64,000 nucleotides of DNA from Ceriagrion tenellum (GCA_963169105.1 OY720633.1:158425780-158489779); one strand, 5' to 3'; positions 11,610 through 24,638 are shown, counted from the first letter of the stretch. Notes: generated by a model not told the origin, from the sequence alone. Translations and numbers: made by a program.

Positions 11610-13539
11610 TCCGGCCTTCCGGCCAGAGTGGACGCCCACGCCGATTCCAACCCACGGCTCACTATACCTTGATGCTTTGTTAACACCAAAAGTCAGGCGA
11701 GGGAGCGTAAATAACACGTCCTTTGAAAACGGGCGGGTATGCTTATACGACTGGAACGACCCTACTTACTTATCTCACCACATATTTCGAGCAAAAACGA
11801 ACAGTCCAAACAGAGTAGGTACTTAATGAATTAGTCTGGAATTGGAAAAAAAATAAAAGGTCGACGACGGTATAAGAAGAGTGGGCTTTTTTATATACGC
11901 GTTGCGTAAGAGGGGAATTCGACTTGGCTCATTAAAACGACACGAGGATAATGATTTCCACCTCGAACCAAGGAGAGAGGGAGAGAGAATGAGAGAGAGA
12001 GGCATGGATACGAAGGGACGAAGGAAATGGAGGTAGCTAGAGAATGGGGCAAAGAGGAAAGGAAGAGAAAAAGTGAGAGAGGGCGAAATGGCTTTAACTT
12101 ATCGAAAGCGACTGAATGTCTTTACGGGTGCGCTTTTTTTCTTGAGGGAAATAAAAAAATATATAAAAAATTTGGAGTCAGAAAGGAAGGGACGTTGTGC
12201 CAGGGGGAAGAGGGAGGAAGGAGGGGTGAGGAGAGAGATTCAAGGGAGAAGTCGTAAATCTTCGAATAAAACCTTCGCCTCCTCAAGAGTTCCTCGAGCA
12301 TTAACCGGTAGACCTACTCAACATTTAATGCGCGCGCACAAGACTTCTTTTTTTCCTCTCCTACTCCTGCACACAATTTCCCCTCCACTCCCCCTTCTCC
12401 CCTCTATTCCTTCTCATTCGACTTTTCCTGGACCCTATTTCTCCTCTCCGTCTTCCTTCTTCTTCCACTCCATCTCCTCTTTCCTCTTCCGCCGACCGCC
12501 ACTTCATTCTCTCCCTTCTCAATGGTTTTGGGGCCAAAAAATCAGAGAATCCCTCCTCCCTTCCATTTTTGCCTCGTTTTTTTCTCCTCGTGAAATTCCG
12601 TGGCGGTGGGGCTGGGGGTGACTTGGGGAAACAAGGGACAAGGGGATTGACTCGCGCGCGAAATAATGAAAAGGAGAACTCTCTTTTTCTTTCATCCACG
12701 TCCCACCAATCGCTTCCACTGCCTCCTTCCCTTCCCTGCTCGCTTCCTCGACACTGGATTTTTCCGCGCACTCCATTGTTATTTTTCCCCCTTATTTCGC
12801 CCATTAAAATTTATCAGGGTACATGAATGCAAGTTGGTCCTCTTCGATGAGTCTGGCATCTTTCCTCGCCCCCAAACCCTCCCTCCCTCCAACAACTTCC
12901 CAGACGCCAGGAATCACCGCGAGTACGTGGACGGGCTAAAACAATTACAGGAGGCCAATTGAAGAGAGTAGAGAAAAAAGCTAAACAGAGTGAGAGAGAG
13001 AGAGAGAGGGAACAGTAGACGCTTAATGTGATTCCTCCCTTCCGCTTTCCGCAGCAAGAAACTTAATTTTTTACGGCCTTCGCTTATTTTTTTATTATTA
13101 TTATTTTCCTCGGCTTCACATAACTCCTCTGCACAATGAAATACAAGGCCCGGAATCTCGCAGCTCAGCTCCGGTTCATGCGTATACACGTTCCGGGTTT
13201 TCCCGCGGGGAAATGAGCGAACGATTTCTTCCCCACAAAATGCTGGAGACCATATAACGTCTCCCTCTTGACTCGCGCAATAAAAATTTATTTTGACAAA
13301 TTTTACGTGCCTAGCCTGACAGGTTTATGAACATTTACCCCGTAATATGATGAAATGGAAGTTCACGAGATAGAAAAGGTTCGCCCCCTGTTTTTTCGGG
13401 GAAATAAGCTTCCTCCTTAGTGACAAACCACGGAAAAAGAATTAGTGCAGGCGATCTTCAATGAATAATAGTCCTCTGCAAACTCCAAGGAAAACCAATT
13501 CATTTACTGGGTAAAGGCATATAATAGATACGTCTAAAA
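11610..13539. other. Intergenic, with GA-rich and TC-rich blocks
   Basis: 11,975-12,005 and 12,050-12,100 are GA-rich on the plus strand, and 12,345-12,500 is almost pure pyrimidine with TCC/TTC units. All the long overlapping frames at 12,070-12,960 arise from this low-complexity DNA. A (GA)n tract lies at 12,992-13,008. No gene is supported. Confidence 0.4.
12992..13008. repeat. (GA)n microsatellite
   Basis: This is a perfect GA dinucleotide run flanked by further GA-rich DNA. Confidence 0.85.
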
Positions 13540-13560
13540 ATATATATATATATATATATA
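13540..13560. repeat. (TA)10 microsatellite
   Basis: This is an uninterrupted alternating A/T run of 21 bases in AT-rich intergenic DNA. Confidence 0.9.
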
Positions 13561-14640
13561 CATATAAACACGCACATTTCAAAAACTTTTGAGAGCTAGA
13601 CACAACTGAAGATTTAAATACTAATTCAGCTCAGCTCAAACAGGTGAAAAGGGTTAAAATGCCGAACTAAGATAAGCAGGATACCAGTACAATTACATGA
13701 TGAATAATAACATCCACCAGTCTAAACAGCGCACCAGCCAAAAGCAAATGTGAACGCAAAATACTAAAAAACATGTTAAAATTTGTACCTAAGAATTTAA
13801 ACAAGCAGATAATTACTCTGGAGTCTAATATTTTCTCCTGCAGCTAACGCAATAACTCAATAATTACTTAGATCAATGTGTAAAAATACAGCACGCAAAG
13901 ATGTTATCACCGTTCGGTAAAAATTTTCAATAAGAACACGATCGTTTTCCTTGATCTTCGAAGCTTCGTGCAATACGCGTAACTATAATTTCCCGGAGCC
14001 AAAAATTCTACATAAATGAATAAATTCATCTAGAGGTGTGTATGAGTAAATAAATAGCAGCTTAAATTTTTGATACACAGCACGAGTATACGAGAAAATA
14101 TAAAAAAAACGGAGGATATAAAGTCAAAGCGAATAACACGGGACGGTTGGTTAAAACTAAAAATTACAATAAACGCATTGTAGTGGAAGACTAGAGAAAA
14201 AAGTTCATTTTCCGTAAAAGTACAAACGTCCCTGATTTTATTTTTGGGTAATCAAATTAAAGCGCAGATCTTTTCAAAAATATAACATAAGGCCGTTCTG
14301 TCACTTTAGTCCAGTTTAAATACCCGAAAATAAAAGTTAAAGAAGTCGAATGGAATAAACTGATGAGCTAAAATAAATTTTAAGGAATCGTAGGCGGAAA
14401 AGCTCGCCCACTAACCACCCCTTTGGAGATAATGTAAACCCGTTGACGCAAAACGATCACTAATAGGACAATGTAAGACCTTAATGTCCAACACGATCAC
14501 TGAGATGAATGGTCCGCCATCATTTTTCCGTCAACAAGAGGGTTTAATGACAAACGTCCCCGTCAAAGCACAATCTCATTTTCCACAGGGCTTGAGACTG
14601 CCCAGAATAAAAAAAACAGCAAAGCGAGGAAGAATTTTCA
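13561..14640. other. Intergenic, AT-rich, nothing recognised
   Basis: The base composition is uniformly AT-rich, reading frames are very short and no named repeat is visible. Confidence 0.4.
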
Positions 14641-17470
14641 AGAAGGCACAAATCGCTTCCTTTTTTCCACCGAGAGGGAGGGGGGGTGGAAAGGACAAGG
14701 CTATCGCCAAAGGAAAACAACTAGCGCTAGCAAATGGAGAGGATGCCATTGGCAATTTCGCATCGGTCCGCCCACTGCACGACAAGAGAAAGCTCACGTA
14801 AATAGAGCAGACGTGGGGCGAAGTGCTTGCTTCTCGGAGAGAGAGGGAATGAGGAGAGCCTGAGATACAATAAATTACACCGCATATTCGGCCACTTCAT
14901 TATATCGATACAAAAGAGATGTGGGGAAAATGAGTCGGCCCGGCAAAAGGAGGCAAGGCGGGTGGGTGGGGGGAGGAGAGGAGCAAGATGAAGGAGGGGA
15001 ATGAGAAAAAAGAACGTCATCCATTCAGACGACGCGGGTCCTTGCCTTGTGTCCATTGGCGCAGACATATAACCCCTCGGCGACGGCAGTTGCTAGGGGT
15101 TTTCAAGGGTTCGCATAAAGAAAGACACACGAGAGGGGGGAGGTAACTAGGAGGGGTGGTAACTTTAGGGGGGGTAGGAGACGGCTGAGGACACAAGGGA
15201 GTAGGGATTATGGGACTTAGACACCCCTAAAGAGTTGGGTTTTGCTATATAGGGGAGGGTTAAAATGGAAGGGGGACAAGGGGGAGGAGTGGGGTGCGCA
15301 GGAAGGAGACGGGACGGGGGGAGGGCGTCCTTCTTTAACCCCTCCCATCCCTCGATTCCCCCTTCCCACACCCTGTTTCCCCTCCTAACCTCGTTATGGC
15401 CCTGGAGAGCTGAAGGCGATTCATTTTGGAGTAAGATGAGATGGAAAAGTCCAGACGGGGTCCCCGAAATCCACGGCTACCGCCGACGCCGCCGCTACAC
15501 AAGTCCCCAGCATCATTAGATTTCCTCTTTCAATTCGTTCGAGGGTAAAAAAAGGGGGAGAAAGGTTTTGGGAGCTTTGTGAAGCTTCCTAACCCCATTT
15601 TGCGTGATTTAATCTGTCCCCGCGCGGCCGACCGTCTCCGAGCGGGCTGCGTTCGCGATAATGTGGAATCAAACCCCATGAGGAGGAGAGGAGACGGAAC
15701 TCACGACAGTCTGGTCTTCGTGCCTTGAGGAAAATCGCGCAGAACGGGGTTGCGGAACGGGAGAATTGTAGCGGGAGGGCGTGCACGGGAGAGCTCCTAA
15801 AACGTATGCATTTATGTATCTCAGGAGGAAGCTGATAGGGAAAGAATTACTGCAAGCGTTCGACGGAGCGATAAAACGGGCGACAGAATGGGAAAATGTA
15901 AAAGCTCCGACCGCCATTATCGGGGCCCAAAAAGGAGCGATCCCGGTGAGTTGGTGGCACGCCGACTAAACCACGATTCCCATTCTTATTGTGATTCTCT
16001 TTCTTCCGTTCATTATTCATTTTAAAGGGGGCGTGTCGACAATGTCCTCTTGCGGACACGTGGACGGCCTATTCATTCATTTCCGCGTCAAATCCGGAGG
16101 GAGAGTGATATTACTCCCGACCCGCCCGAGCGTATTTTCCGTCTCGCCTATGCGGTGCAATTTTTTCATATTCCTCGCCATCCCAGTCGGTCACGCAAAC
16201 CCTATTTATGGAACACGGGTCGCTATTTTTTTAACGTTTAAAACGGACGATAACGTTTCATGGTATGGCACACGAGGGGCGGGAAGTTGATGTTTTACGC
16301 CACGCTTTTGCTTCACAAGCAATTTGTGCTCTAACGTGTCAGAGGCATAAGTAAGACAATAAAATCAATGACGCTCTTGTAATTGCAAATCGCGACTGCT
16401 GCACTGGACATTCATTTTCCTTCGGCAATCAGTTTTTTTGTTTATAAAAGCAGAACGTCAAGGATTCCGTTTCTTAGGTTCCCTCCAGAATTGAGAGTGT
16501 TGGATGCGAAACCTGCTCAGGTATTTGTAGAAATCGCTTCCAATGCGGAGCGATAAACAACGACAAGTAATTCGAAAGCAGCTCGCGATAAAAGTAATGT
16601 GTATATATAATTCCATTTTTTTTAGGACGGGTGTTTCTTAAAGTTGAGAGAAAAACAAAATGAGTCGTTTTGCATGAAATTGCTCCCACAAAAATTTAAC
16701 GAAAGTATTCGTGTTAAGATAAAAGAGGCGATAAAATTCTGGAGAAAAGAAAATGAACCACTGGACACGAGCGAGGAGGCACGGCGGTTGGCTAGCGGGT
16801 AAAAGTTTGGCCATGCTAGAAGCGAATAAACGACGAGCACTTTATGTCATTCAATTGTCCGCATGAACTGCCCCGCCGCCACAGCTACTACTACCACAAT
16901 GCGACTCATACGTACTCACAGAGGAGCAAGACATCCCCCGCCACCGTGGAAGTGCGTCTACAACCCCAACACCATTTTTCTCCATTCCCCTCCAGCGTGT
17001 ACGACACAAACACGAGAGCAAGGGAACACACGCAAACCTCTTCAGAAACGTAGAGAGAGAGGGAATCTAAGTACTTACACCCATATAAACGGTGGTAGGA
17101 AGCGAGTGAGGGAAGTAGAAGGGAGAGCGGGAAGTCCGAGGCACATATACACCCTCGGGAGGCTTATAAAATGGAAGTGTTGGACAAAGCAGGTGACCAG
17201 GATCAATACTTATCACAACGCGAAAATCGAAGGGCAATTTCGCTCCCAGGTTAATTTCCCCGGCAGACCGAACACCCACGACTCCCGCCTCCCCGTCCAC
17301 CTGCATTCACTCTTTCCCTTCTCCTCCCTCCTCCCCCGTTTTCAAAACTCCCCTTTCCATCCACGAATGCGCCACACCTCCCAACAGACACACTCGCACA
17401 CACTAACACACGAAGCCTCAACCTCTCTCGACGGCGTAAATTGCACGAATTACTTTTCCTCCCGGTAAAG
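14641..17470. other. Intergenic, mixed composition, no gene supported
   Basis: G-rich patches lie at 14,680-14,695, 14,950-15,000 and 15,130-15,320. 15,600-15,790 is CpG-rich. 16,860-17,460 is C-rich and drives the longest frame here, a 201-codon plus-strand frame. That frame has low-complexity composition (T, H, P and R-rich) and no domain. I do not call it a gene. Confidence 0.4.
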
Positions 17471-19130
17471 GCCGGTCACGAAGACCACCAGTTTTTCAAA
17501 CGATTGGAAGAGCTCGTTGGAGAAAAAATATTTAAAAAATCGCCTTCGTACCGTAGGGAATACAAATAAGAACTTTTTCTCCGGCAGTAATAAAACTACT
17601 AGGTGTTAAATCAAAACTCAATTTTTATTTTCAAAATTCATTTCCAATAAAATCTATCATCCTTTTTTCGAAGTTGGAATGGCTATGAGTTTTCAAAAAA
17701 TATTGAAGTCTTCACCTTAAATTTGTTAAAAAGTCTATTGAATTCCCAACCTATTTGACGAACATCACCCAGCAGGCTACAACCAATTGTGATTATTTTA
17801 ACCAACGGGTCATCTTAGGCCTAAAAATGTTTTCGACAATTGAAAAAAAAGATTGGTGAGCTCAATTGGCAATTTATCACCAAATGGAACAGGAAATGAG
17901 CCCTTTTCTCGGTGTGTTTAGATTATGGCTAATAGTGCTATAAGTTATTCATTTTTCTTCATTCTTTCATAACTTCAACTTCATTTTTCAAATCTTATCA
18001 GGTTTGGGTGGGAGTTTTTTTTAGGGGACGTCATAGATACCTCTCCTTCACACAACGAGAACTTGGATTGTTGAACTCGAATACATTTTCCCCGTGATTG
18101 TCTGAGATCAAATGGGCGAAAGCACCGACACTCCTAAACAATCACAACCCCTGAAAAACGAATTCAGTGAAAAAGGTTTCCTTTAAAAATAGGAGTGACC
18201 CAAGGACGTCACAAAACAAAAAAAAATTCGTTCCGTTTCCGCTTTTCGGCGTTCCATTCAAGTGAAATACGCGAAATAAAAGGAAAAGTTTTTTGATTTC
18301 TAATAAAACGTTTCCTCAATATGATGATCATTTTAGACACGCACTTCCACAGAATTTGATGTCAAATACATGAGAGCCTCACTTTCTTCTAAAGACCGCA
18401 ACAGAAGGGATATTGATCATAAATTAGTTACACTTCAGTTATACACAACGTTCGAAGTCAGTAACCACAAATAACCTGATCCCAGAGCCACTAATAGGAG
18501 CACACTCGAATGTGATGCGAAGGAGTATGAATAAAATCGGCCTTTGTTGAATGACTTTTCAACGATCCTGCAGAAAACGGCTAAAATATTGGCGAATTAC
18601 CAAAAATATTAAAGGTTAAAAAACTATTACGTATAAATTAAAGTGTATTTTACATTTGATGAAAACAATATACGAAACTATGGTAAACTATATATAATGA
18701 ATGAATATATCAAAGATTTTTTGTAGACAACATTTTTGGCGAAGCAGGCGGGGCCTGAGCCGAGAGGTTTCATTTGTGAATCGTGTAATTTGAAAAATGC
18801 AAACGCCGGCGCCATGAGTCAGTTAGTAGAGAACTTTCGATGGAGCTCCCTTGGTGCACATCTGAATAGCTACAACTAGCAACTGGTTATACGTAAGAAC
18901 ACTTTGATCCTTTATGCAGTAAATGAAAATTACCGAAAATGATGTTTAAGAGTAGAGTGAAAATCGGCTATCATTAAATAAAAAAGTTGCTAATGTTTGA
19001 GAGCTTTAACGTCATTACACGTATCCCTTTCAGACCCATTTAATAATATATGCGAGAAATACACGTTGTGAATTGAGGAAATCACTTCCAAAATCACGAG
19101 CGATATCGTACGCGACTGATGTATTATTTA
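17471..19130. other. Intergenic, AT-rich, with one diverged repeat
   Basis: No coding signal is present. The segment 18,567-18,606 is the second copy of the AAATATTGGCGAA-type repeat found at 8246-8276. The rest is unremarkable AT-rich DNA. Confidence 0.35.
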
Positions 19131-20872
19131 ATTTTTTTCGCCTTCGCCATATTTCTCGGGGATCCGGAGAATGACGCAATCACTTCGCTTCTCGATCGCA
19201 TACAATCTTTTATAGTGTCCGAACGGAGCGATCGCTAATAAAGCCTCCTCCCAACCCACGGCCATAAGGGGTCGGTCCACCGCCACCACGCCACTTCCTC
19301 CCCCGTTCCCTCCCTCCCACCACCCTCCGCTCCGATTTTTATGACACGGCTCCGGGAAAATCACCCCATTTACTCCACCCTTCAACCACCGCCCCCCGCG
19401 CCCATTTGGGCCGAACCAATCAAGGCCCTCGCTTAGTTAACGGGATGCGCTCTCTTTATCTCTCTCACCAAACACACTTACATTAAAAACCAAAGGCACG
19501 AAAGGACGGCATATATATATAACTGCAGAAATAAAAGAAAAAGAAGGGGGGAAAATGTTAGCTTTATTTACCGTGAAAGTAATATGCGCCCATCCAATCA
19601 ATCCTCCTCACACGAGTGCGATTGAAGCCCGCCCCCGCCGCCCTCCCACGGGCCTCCACGACACCTCTCACGGGGGAAGATATTAATTCATCCACGCAAC
19701 GACGGAGAATGGAAGGAAGTACGGAGAGAGAAAAGATTATGGAGGGAGGAGAGAGAGTGGGAGAAAGGGTGGGAGGGAGGGAGACGGGGTGAAATGGGGA
19801 GGAAAACTGTGACGCGGACAGTAACGAGTGCATTGAAGCAGCGGAATATTTATATCTCCCCTTTTGAACGCGCGCGCCAAGTCGTAAATTCTTTTTCAAG
19901 TCGGACGCGTCAACCCCAGAGTCAGTCAGATACACAACTCCATCCCTCAATCTCGCCTCTCGCGGTGCACACCCACCCTTCGCTTCACTCCCTTTCACTC
20001 CCCACCCCCCCCTCTTCCACCACCCTCTCATTTCCCTCGGAGCACATACCCCCCCCCCACCTTCCGACCGCACCCCGCTTAAATGCCTCGCTGACTCTTA
20101 TAGTCCCATCCACCCACGGACAAACCGCCCATCCATATATTTATGTGTGTACACACGCGCTCACTTGCGCGAGAATTCCTTTTCGCCCGTCTACCAACCC
20201 CCAACGCACATGCTGCTCTCAACTCAAAAATCCCGCCAGGCTCCCGTCTCCTTTAACACAAACTCCACCACGGGCGAAACGAATCGGACGGTTTTGAGCA
20301 TTGTACAATCTCGGCACACGTATGGAGCTCCCAGAGGGACAGAAAGAATCCCCCCCCCCCGGTCCCCCCCCCATTTTCCCTCCGTATCTCTCGCGCTCAC
20401 AGCTTCCCTCCCCCCCCCTCTCGCCAGCAGTCAGAGTCAGTGCACAGCCTCCTCCCCCCACCCCCCCCGAAATCCTCCCTTCACCGTTATCCCCCACCAT
20501 ACCGATCCAAACTACGGGCACACACCCCCTCCATGGTAGGCAGACCAAAACGTTCCCCCTCCGTCCCCCCCCACAAACATACACAGGGGCCTTAGGGGTC
20601 TCTCTCGCTCCCTCCCTCACACACTGGCCACCCTTCCTCCACCCCCTCTCGTTCCTCCCCTCCCCTGAAAAGTACGGGGCACAGCTAATTCCACCGATCG
20701 ATATCACTGAAAGGGATGAAGGAGGGAGGGGGGGAGGAAGAGAGGGATTCAGTCAGTTCCCTGGACCACCCAGCTCCACTTTTGCCTCCACACTCCACTC
20801 TCAGTCCCTCGCTCCTATACAACGCACAAACCGTACCTCCGCATCGTTCCAGTGCGGCCGTGCGTCGCGTCG
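19131..20872. other. C-rich and CpG-rich block
   Basis: 19,250-19,420 and especially 20,330-20,680 are C-rich on the plus strand, with multiple C-runs of 6-10. Long frames cross this block on both strands (up to 206 codons on plus, 162 on minus). They are proline-rich or glycine-rich artefacts of the skew. The block ends at a CpG-dense stretch leading into the candidate exon at 20,973. Confidence 0.4.
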
Positions 20873-20972
20873 TTCAGCCAACAACACTCGGATGACAATC
20901 ACCTGGTATCGGCTCGTGTAGCCCGTTATCTCTCAACTACCACAGCCCGCACGACGCTTAAATTATGCAAGC

Positions 20973-21218
20973 ATGAGCGTCGACAATCGGCGCGTCACGG
21001 TCGACAATGCCGTCGCAACTCCAGTCGCTCCAAATTCTGAAACTCTTGAGCACGGAAGTACGCCAAATCGGAAGTTAAATAAACAAAAAGATTTGACGAC
21101 GCGCACCGTGGTTCTACTAGTCGGGAGGATACGTAAATTTCGCATCGATTGTTGCCAGGCCATAGATCGAAATATAGATCACAGTCGAACGGGTCGTTAT
21201 GACAATTTTATCGTTTAA
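20973..21218 (+). CDS. Unrecognised 81-codon frame, possible first coding exon
   Basis: An ATG at 20,973 opens a frame that ends at a TAA at 21,216-21,218. It follows a CpG-dense stretch (20,840-20,970) that could be a promoter or 5' UTR. The first 50 codons look coding-like: mixed composition, few low-complexity runs, and polar N-terminal residues (MSVDNRRVTVDN, then VATPVAP) leading to a basic stretch. The near-repeat GTCGACAAT at 20,980 and 21,001 is a curiosity. A possible splice donor (GATAC|GTAAAT, intron starting at about 21,132) would truncate the frame within a hydrophobic VVLLVG segment. I recognise no family. It could equally be a chance frame in a CpG island. Confidence 0.25.
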   Translation: MSVDNRRVTVDNAVATPVAPNSETLEHGSTPNRKLNKQKDLTTRTVVLLVGRIRKFRIDCCQAIDRNIDHSRTGRYDNFIV

Positions 21219-22352
21219 TTTTTCAATATATCCCCTTGAATTTTCCATAGTTAACTTTCCCTTAGCAGTTAAATATTTTATTGATAATAGGATTCGGATT
21301 CGAATCAAATGAGTTAAGTTATGACGCCAGGGAAGCCTGAAAAATACCCCGAATTAAAATACCCCCGTTTCTCTACCATTTCCAAAAAAGAAGTTCACAA
21401 GTTCACAGCCATAATTAATATCGAGGATATGACCAATAGGGTCTGTATCTAAGAACAAACTTGTCCCAACAATCGAAATTTCTCGACAACAGTTTTGGAT
21501 AGGAATTGAACGCTTTCTAAGTCGGTAGCCAACCTTTCATTTCGGGGAATCTGAAGCGGGAACGAAATCAAAGTAGTGGTGCATCCTATTTAGAATTCAT
21601 ATCCACAGGAATGGTGATTGCAATGTCTGAAAAATCTCATGTAATATTATTTTGATGAGGTAAATAGACAAGCATCGTTCAATCAAGGAAGAATTGAGCC
21701 AGTACATCGACTGACCAAAATATGCCAATAATTTAATCGAACAACAAACCACAACACACCCGAGCCGAACATCGGAAGGTTCAGCACGTTCAACTCATAC
21801 AACAGACCTCTTAACAGTACCTCTAGGGAGCCGTCACTAACAAAGGAAAGATTGCGAAAAATAAATCGCAAGTATTCCTATTGGCTCTGGAAACGAATCA
21901 TGTGCGCAAGTATGAACAGACAAAAAAGCCATTAAAAATAATTCCAACATAAACCCATGAGAGGAGCTTTTGTTTAGCCAGCTTCGGCAGCTATAGCTAT
22001 CTCGCTTTTACGATGGGCCTCCGACAGATAGAAGCAATTCCAATCGGACGAATAGTGGGATCACCATTCCGAATCAGAGTCGAGCCCAACGATGCTAAAC
22101 TCCAGCGAGAGATGAGGTATGCATATTTCCACCTAGAGAGGCCGCCTCTCCAATCATGAGCAATGTGAGAAGTATCATGCGCCATACCTGCAATACCTGC
22201 AAGAGATATCCACATTCTGACCCAGTTGAAGCAAGACTGCGTACTTGTAAATAAGATCAATGCATTGCCACATTATTTGGACAAGGCCACTTTCCCGGCG
22301 GATATAGCGCTAGATGAATCAGCAGTGAGAGTGGGAGTTAGGATTTCTGCCA
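21219..22352. other. Intergenic, nothing recognised
   Basis: The DNA is AT-rich to mixed. A minus-strand 87-codon frame at 21,997-22,260 has balanced composition but no domain I know. No RNA gene or repeat family is evident. Confidence 0.35.
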
Positions 22353-22366
22353 TCACCAGGTGGCGC
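22353..22366 (+). promoter_or_regulatory. Strong CTCF-like insulator site
   Basis: TCACCAGGTGGCGC matches 13 of 14 positions of the CTCF core CCASYAGRKGGCRS, and the next bases extend it to GGCGCC. CTCF is conserved across bilaterians, including insects, with nearly the same core motif, and it organises chromatin boundaries. This is the best single transcription-factor-type match in the window. Occupancy cannot be judged from sequence. Confidence 0.45.
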
Positions 22367-22720
22367 CAGAAAGGGAGGGGTCAAGAATTAATTTATCCCA
22401 CCAAAGTCTTTCGATCTCGAAAGTTGAAAATTGTCCGCACGAACCATATTCCGAGGAAATCGTTTCGCACGAACACTCTGAACGCGGAATATTCGTCAAC
22501 ACGAAGTCCATGCTCGGTTCGTTTCTGGCGTCAGTTTTCAGAAATAAATTATCTCAGTTAACATCTACAGCTAACCCATAATTATTTAGCACAAATGACA
22601 AAAGGAAAAGCATTTCAGGTTAAAAACGACGATATTTAAGCATTGTCTAAATTGGAGATCGCACACTCCCTCTGTTTAAAATAAAATTAATTTTCTCCCG
22701 AAGAATAGAACATATCAATC

Positions 22721-22972
22721 ATGTTGGGAGAAGAAACACTCCTGGTGTCCAAAGAGACGAAGGGATCTGGAGTTTTGGGCGAATCTCGCCCCACGATATT
22801 CAATCAGCAAGTTATAGAGACGGCCGTCGAGGGCGTGTCGGAGAAATATGTGCGTCATCATCCAGATTTGTGGGAGATGACCTCCAGGGAAAGCTATCAC
22901 ATTCACGCCTCCGCATTGGCGATGGATGTCATAAATACGAGACTGATACAGAACGTACGAGGAACTGTTTGA
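22721..22972 (+). CDS. Unrecognised 83-codon frame with coding-like codon use
   Basis: The frame runs from ATG at 22,721 to TGA at 22,970-22,972, with a stop a few codons upstream. Codons are largely RNY-like and GC-rich at third positions, unlike the AT-rich flanks. The protein is balanced and acidic to neutral, with a helical-looking stretch (VIETAVEGVSEKYV, about residues 31-44) and a HIHASALAMDVINTRL segment near the C terminus. There is no signal peptide or membrane segment, and no family I recognise. It could be a fragment of an old transposon protein, a small gene or a chance frame. A TATA-less AT-rich region lies upstream and no poly(A) signal lies close downstream. Confidence 0.3.
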   Translation: MLGEETLLVSKETKGSGVLGESRPTIFNQQVIETAVEGVSEKYVRHHPDLWEMTSRESYHIHASALAMDVINTRLIQNVRGTV

Positions 22973-24638
22973 AAGACTCGACCGCACACAGAGGAGAAAA
23001 AAGAATATATCTTTCCACGAAATACCGTCTTATTTTTTAACTGCGATAAATTGAATAAAGGCGCCGAAGGAGGAAAGCACCACACGAGGCTTTTCGCAAG
23101 TTTCCTCTCGGTCCGTGAGACGAATTTTAAAAACTGCTAACAGGATGTTATAGAAGACCTTTTTCTCTTCATCTTTATTAAGTGAAAATTTCTTTGTGTC
23201 CTTCACCGCAGATGCTCCATATGACTCTAGATTTTGACTAAACATAGATCCATGAAACCTTGAGGCTGTCATAAAGCATCATTTAAATCATGGAATAAGT
23301 TTCGTTGTTCCTTCATTTCCTGTTATTCAAAGAAATAAAGCATTTCAGTACGTTAATGATGTAAATTATTAAAAAATAAGCACACGTCCGAAAAGAAGCT
23401 GAAAAACGCGAGGTACTTTATTTTCAATGCGATAAATTACAGAAACCATTTTTTACCTTTGCATTAATATAAAGGGAAAGTCATGCGTAAGGCAGTTTTG
23501 TCATGCATAAAGAAGGCTGTAAGAAACCAATTCAAAATAGTAGAGACAACTAATGGTAGGCTCTGAAACGCGACGACATCGTGAAAAGAGTAACAGTTAA
23601 AAAGGAATAAAACAGCTAGCCATAAGGTGAGTGAAGTGGAGAGCTGTATTTAAACAATTTCCAGATTCAACACCTCTATCGATGATAGGGAAACTATCCT
23701 CAATTATTGTAGTATTCGTATTATCATGATATTGAAGTGACTCATTGGAAGATTCTGCATGGCGATAGAATGAATATGCCTCCCTCTATTGGTAAAGTAG
23801 AGCATGCAATTCTTGCAGCTGAGTCATATGATACAAAACATTAACATCAGAATTGAGATCATATTAACCGCTCTTTTCGAGCTCTGACCTCACCAATTTT
23901 TCTGGGGCCAGTCCGTGTGCCCCGGCCTTTCACAAACCTCTGAAGATTCGGCATCAACCGGGAAAAAACGTTCTGTTTGATCGAGTTTAGATGTTTTTAT
24001 TCCCGTATCTCATTTGAGCTCAGTCTCGAGCGGGAACACGTAAGGCTGAAGGATGTTACCCGGCGACGTGAAGGCTGCCAGACGCTCCGAGCACTTTCCC
24101 TCGCATTCCAACGTTTATCCAACGGGCGGCAAATATTTGATCCCATCTCTCTCTCCTGAACTGCCTCTCGCATTTGCAGCTCGCCGTCCTCGCTTCCAGC
24201 GGGGCAACGGGGACGCCCATTCGACACTGACTGACAGAGAGAGACGGCGTCTGGCAGCGCCCTGCGCTCGTTCAAGTGGTGGGAGCGATTTTTCTATACG
24301 TACGGATTGGCATGAGTGTTTTCATCAGTGATATCTATAGATAAAAGTGAAAAAAATTTTGTCAGACCGATTTGGTTTCCTGGCAATTAAATACAATTTT
24401 AACACGCATCCTTATGGCGCATACCAACCGTAACAACTCGATTGTACACTTACAGGATCTCTTATAAACACGTAATAATACGTTTCTTAATGATATAACT
24501 GTTACTGGTGAATACGATGGTGTTTCTCCGAGTCCAGAATTTAAAAAAAATATATATATGATTTCGTTTAGATTTTAAAAACGCGCCAAAAACAGTAGCT
24601 ATAAGATGTTCAAATTAAGAATAAAACACGCGAAATAG
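22973..24638. other. Intergenic, with a GC-rich patch at 23,970-24,300
   Basis: The GC-rich patch carries overlapping 92-codon frames on both strands, none with a domain. The rest is AT-rich. No gene is supported. Confidence 0.35.

Noticed and set aside
11500..11826. 108-codon plus-strand frame across the palindrome
   Set aside because: It has no ATG at its head (the frame opens at TTG), and its apparent complexity comes from the palindrome.
16863..17468. 201-codon plus-strand frame
   Set aside because: It is rich in T, H, P, R and S from C-rich DNA, with no domain and stop-poor composition.
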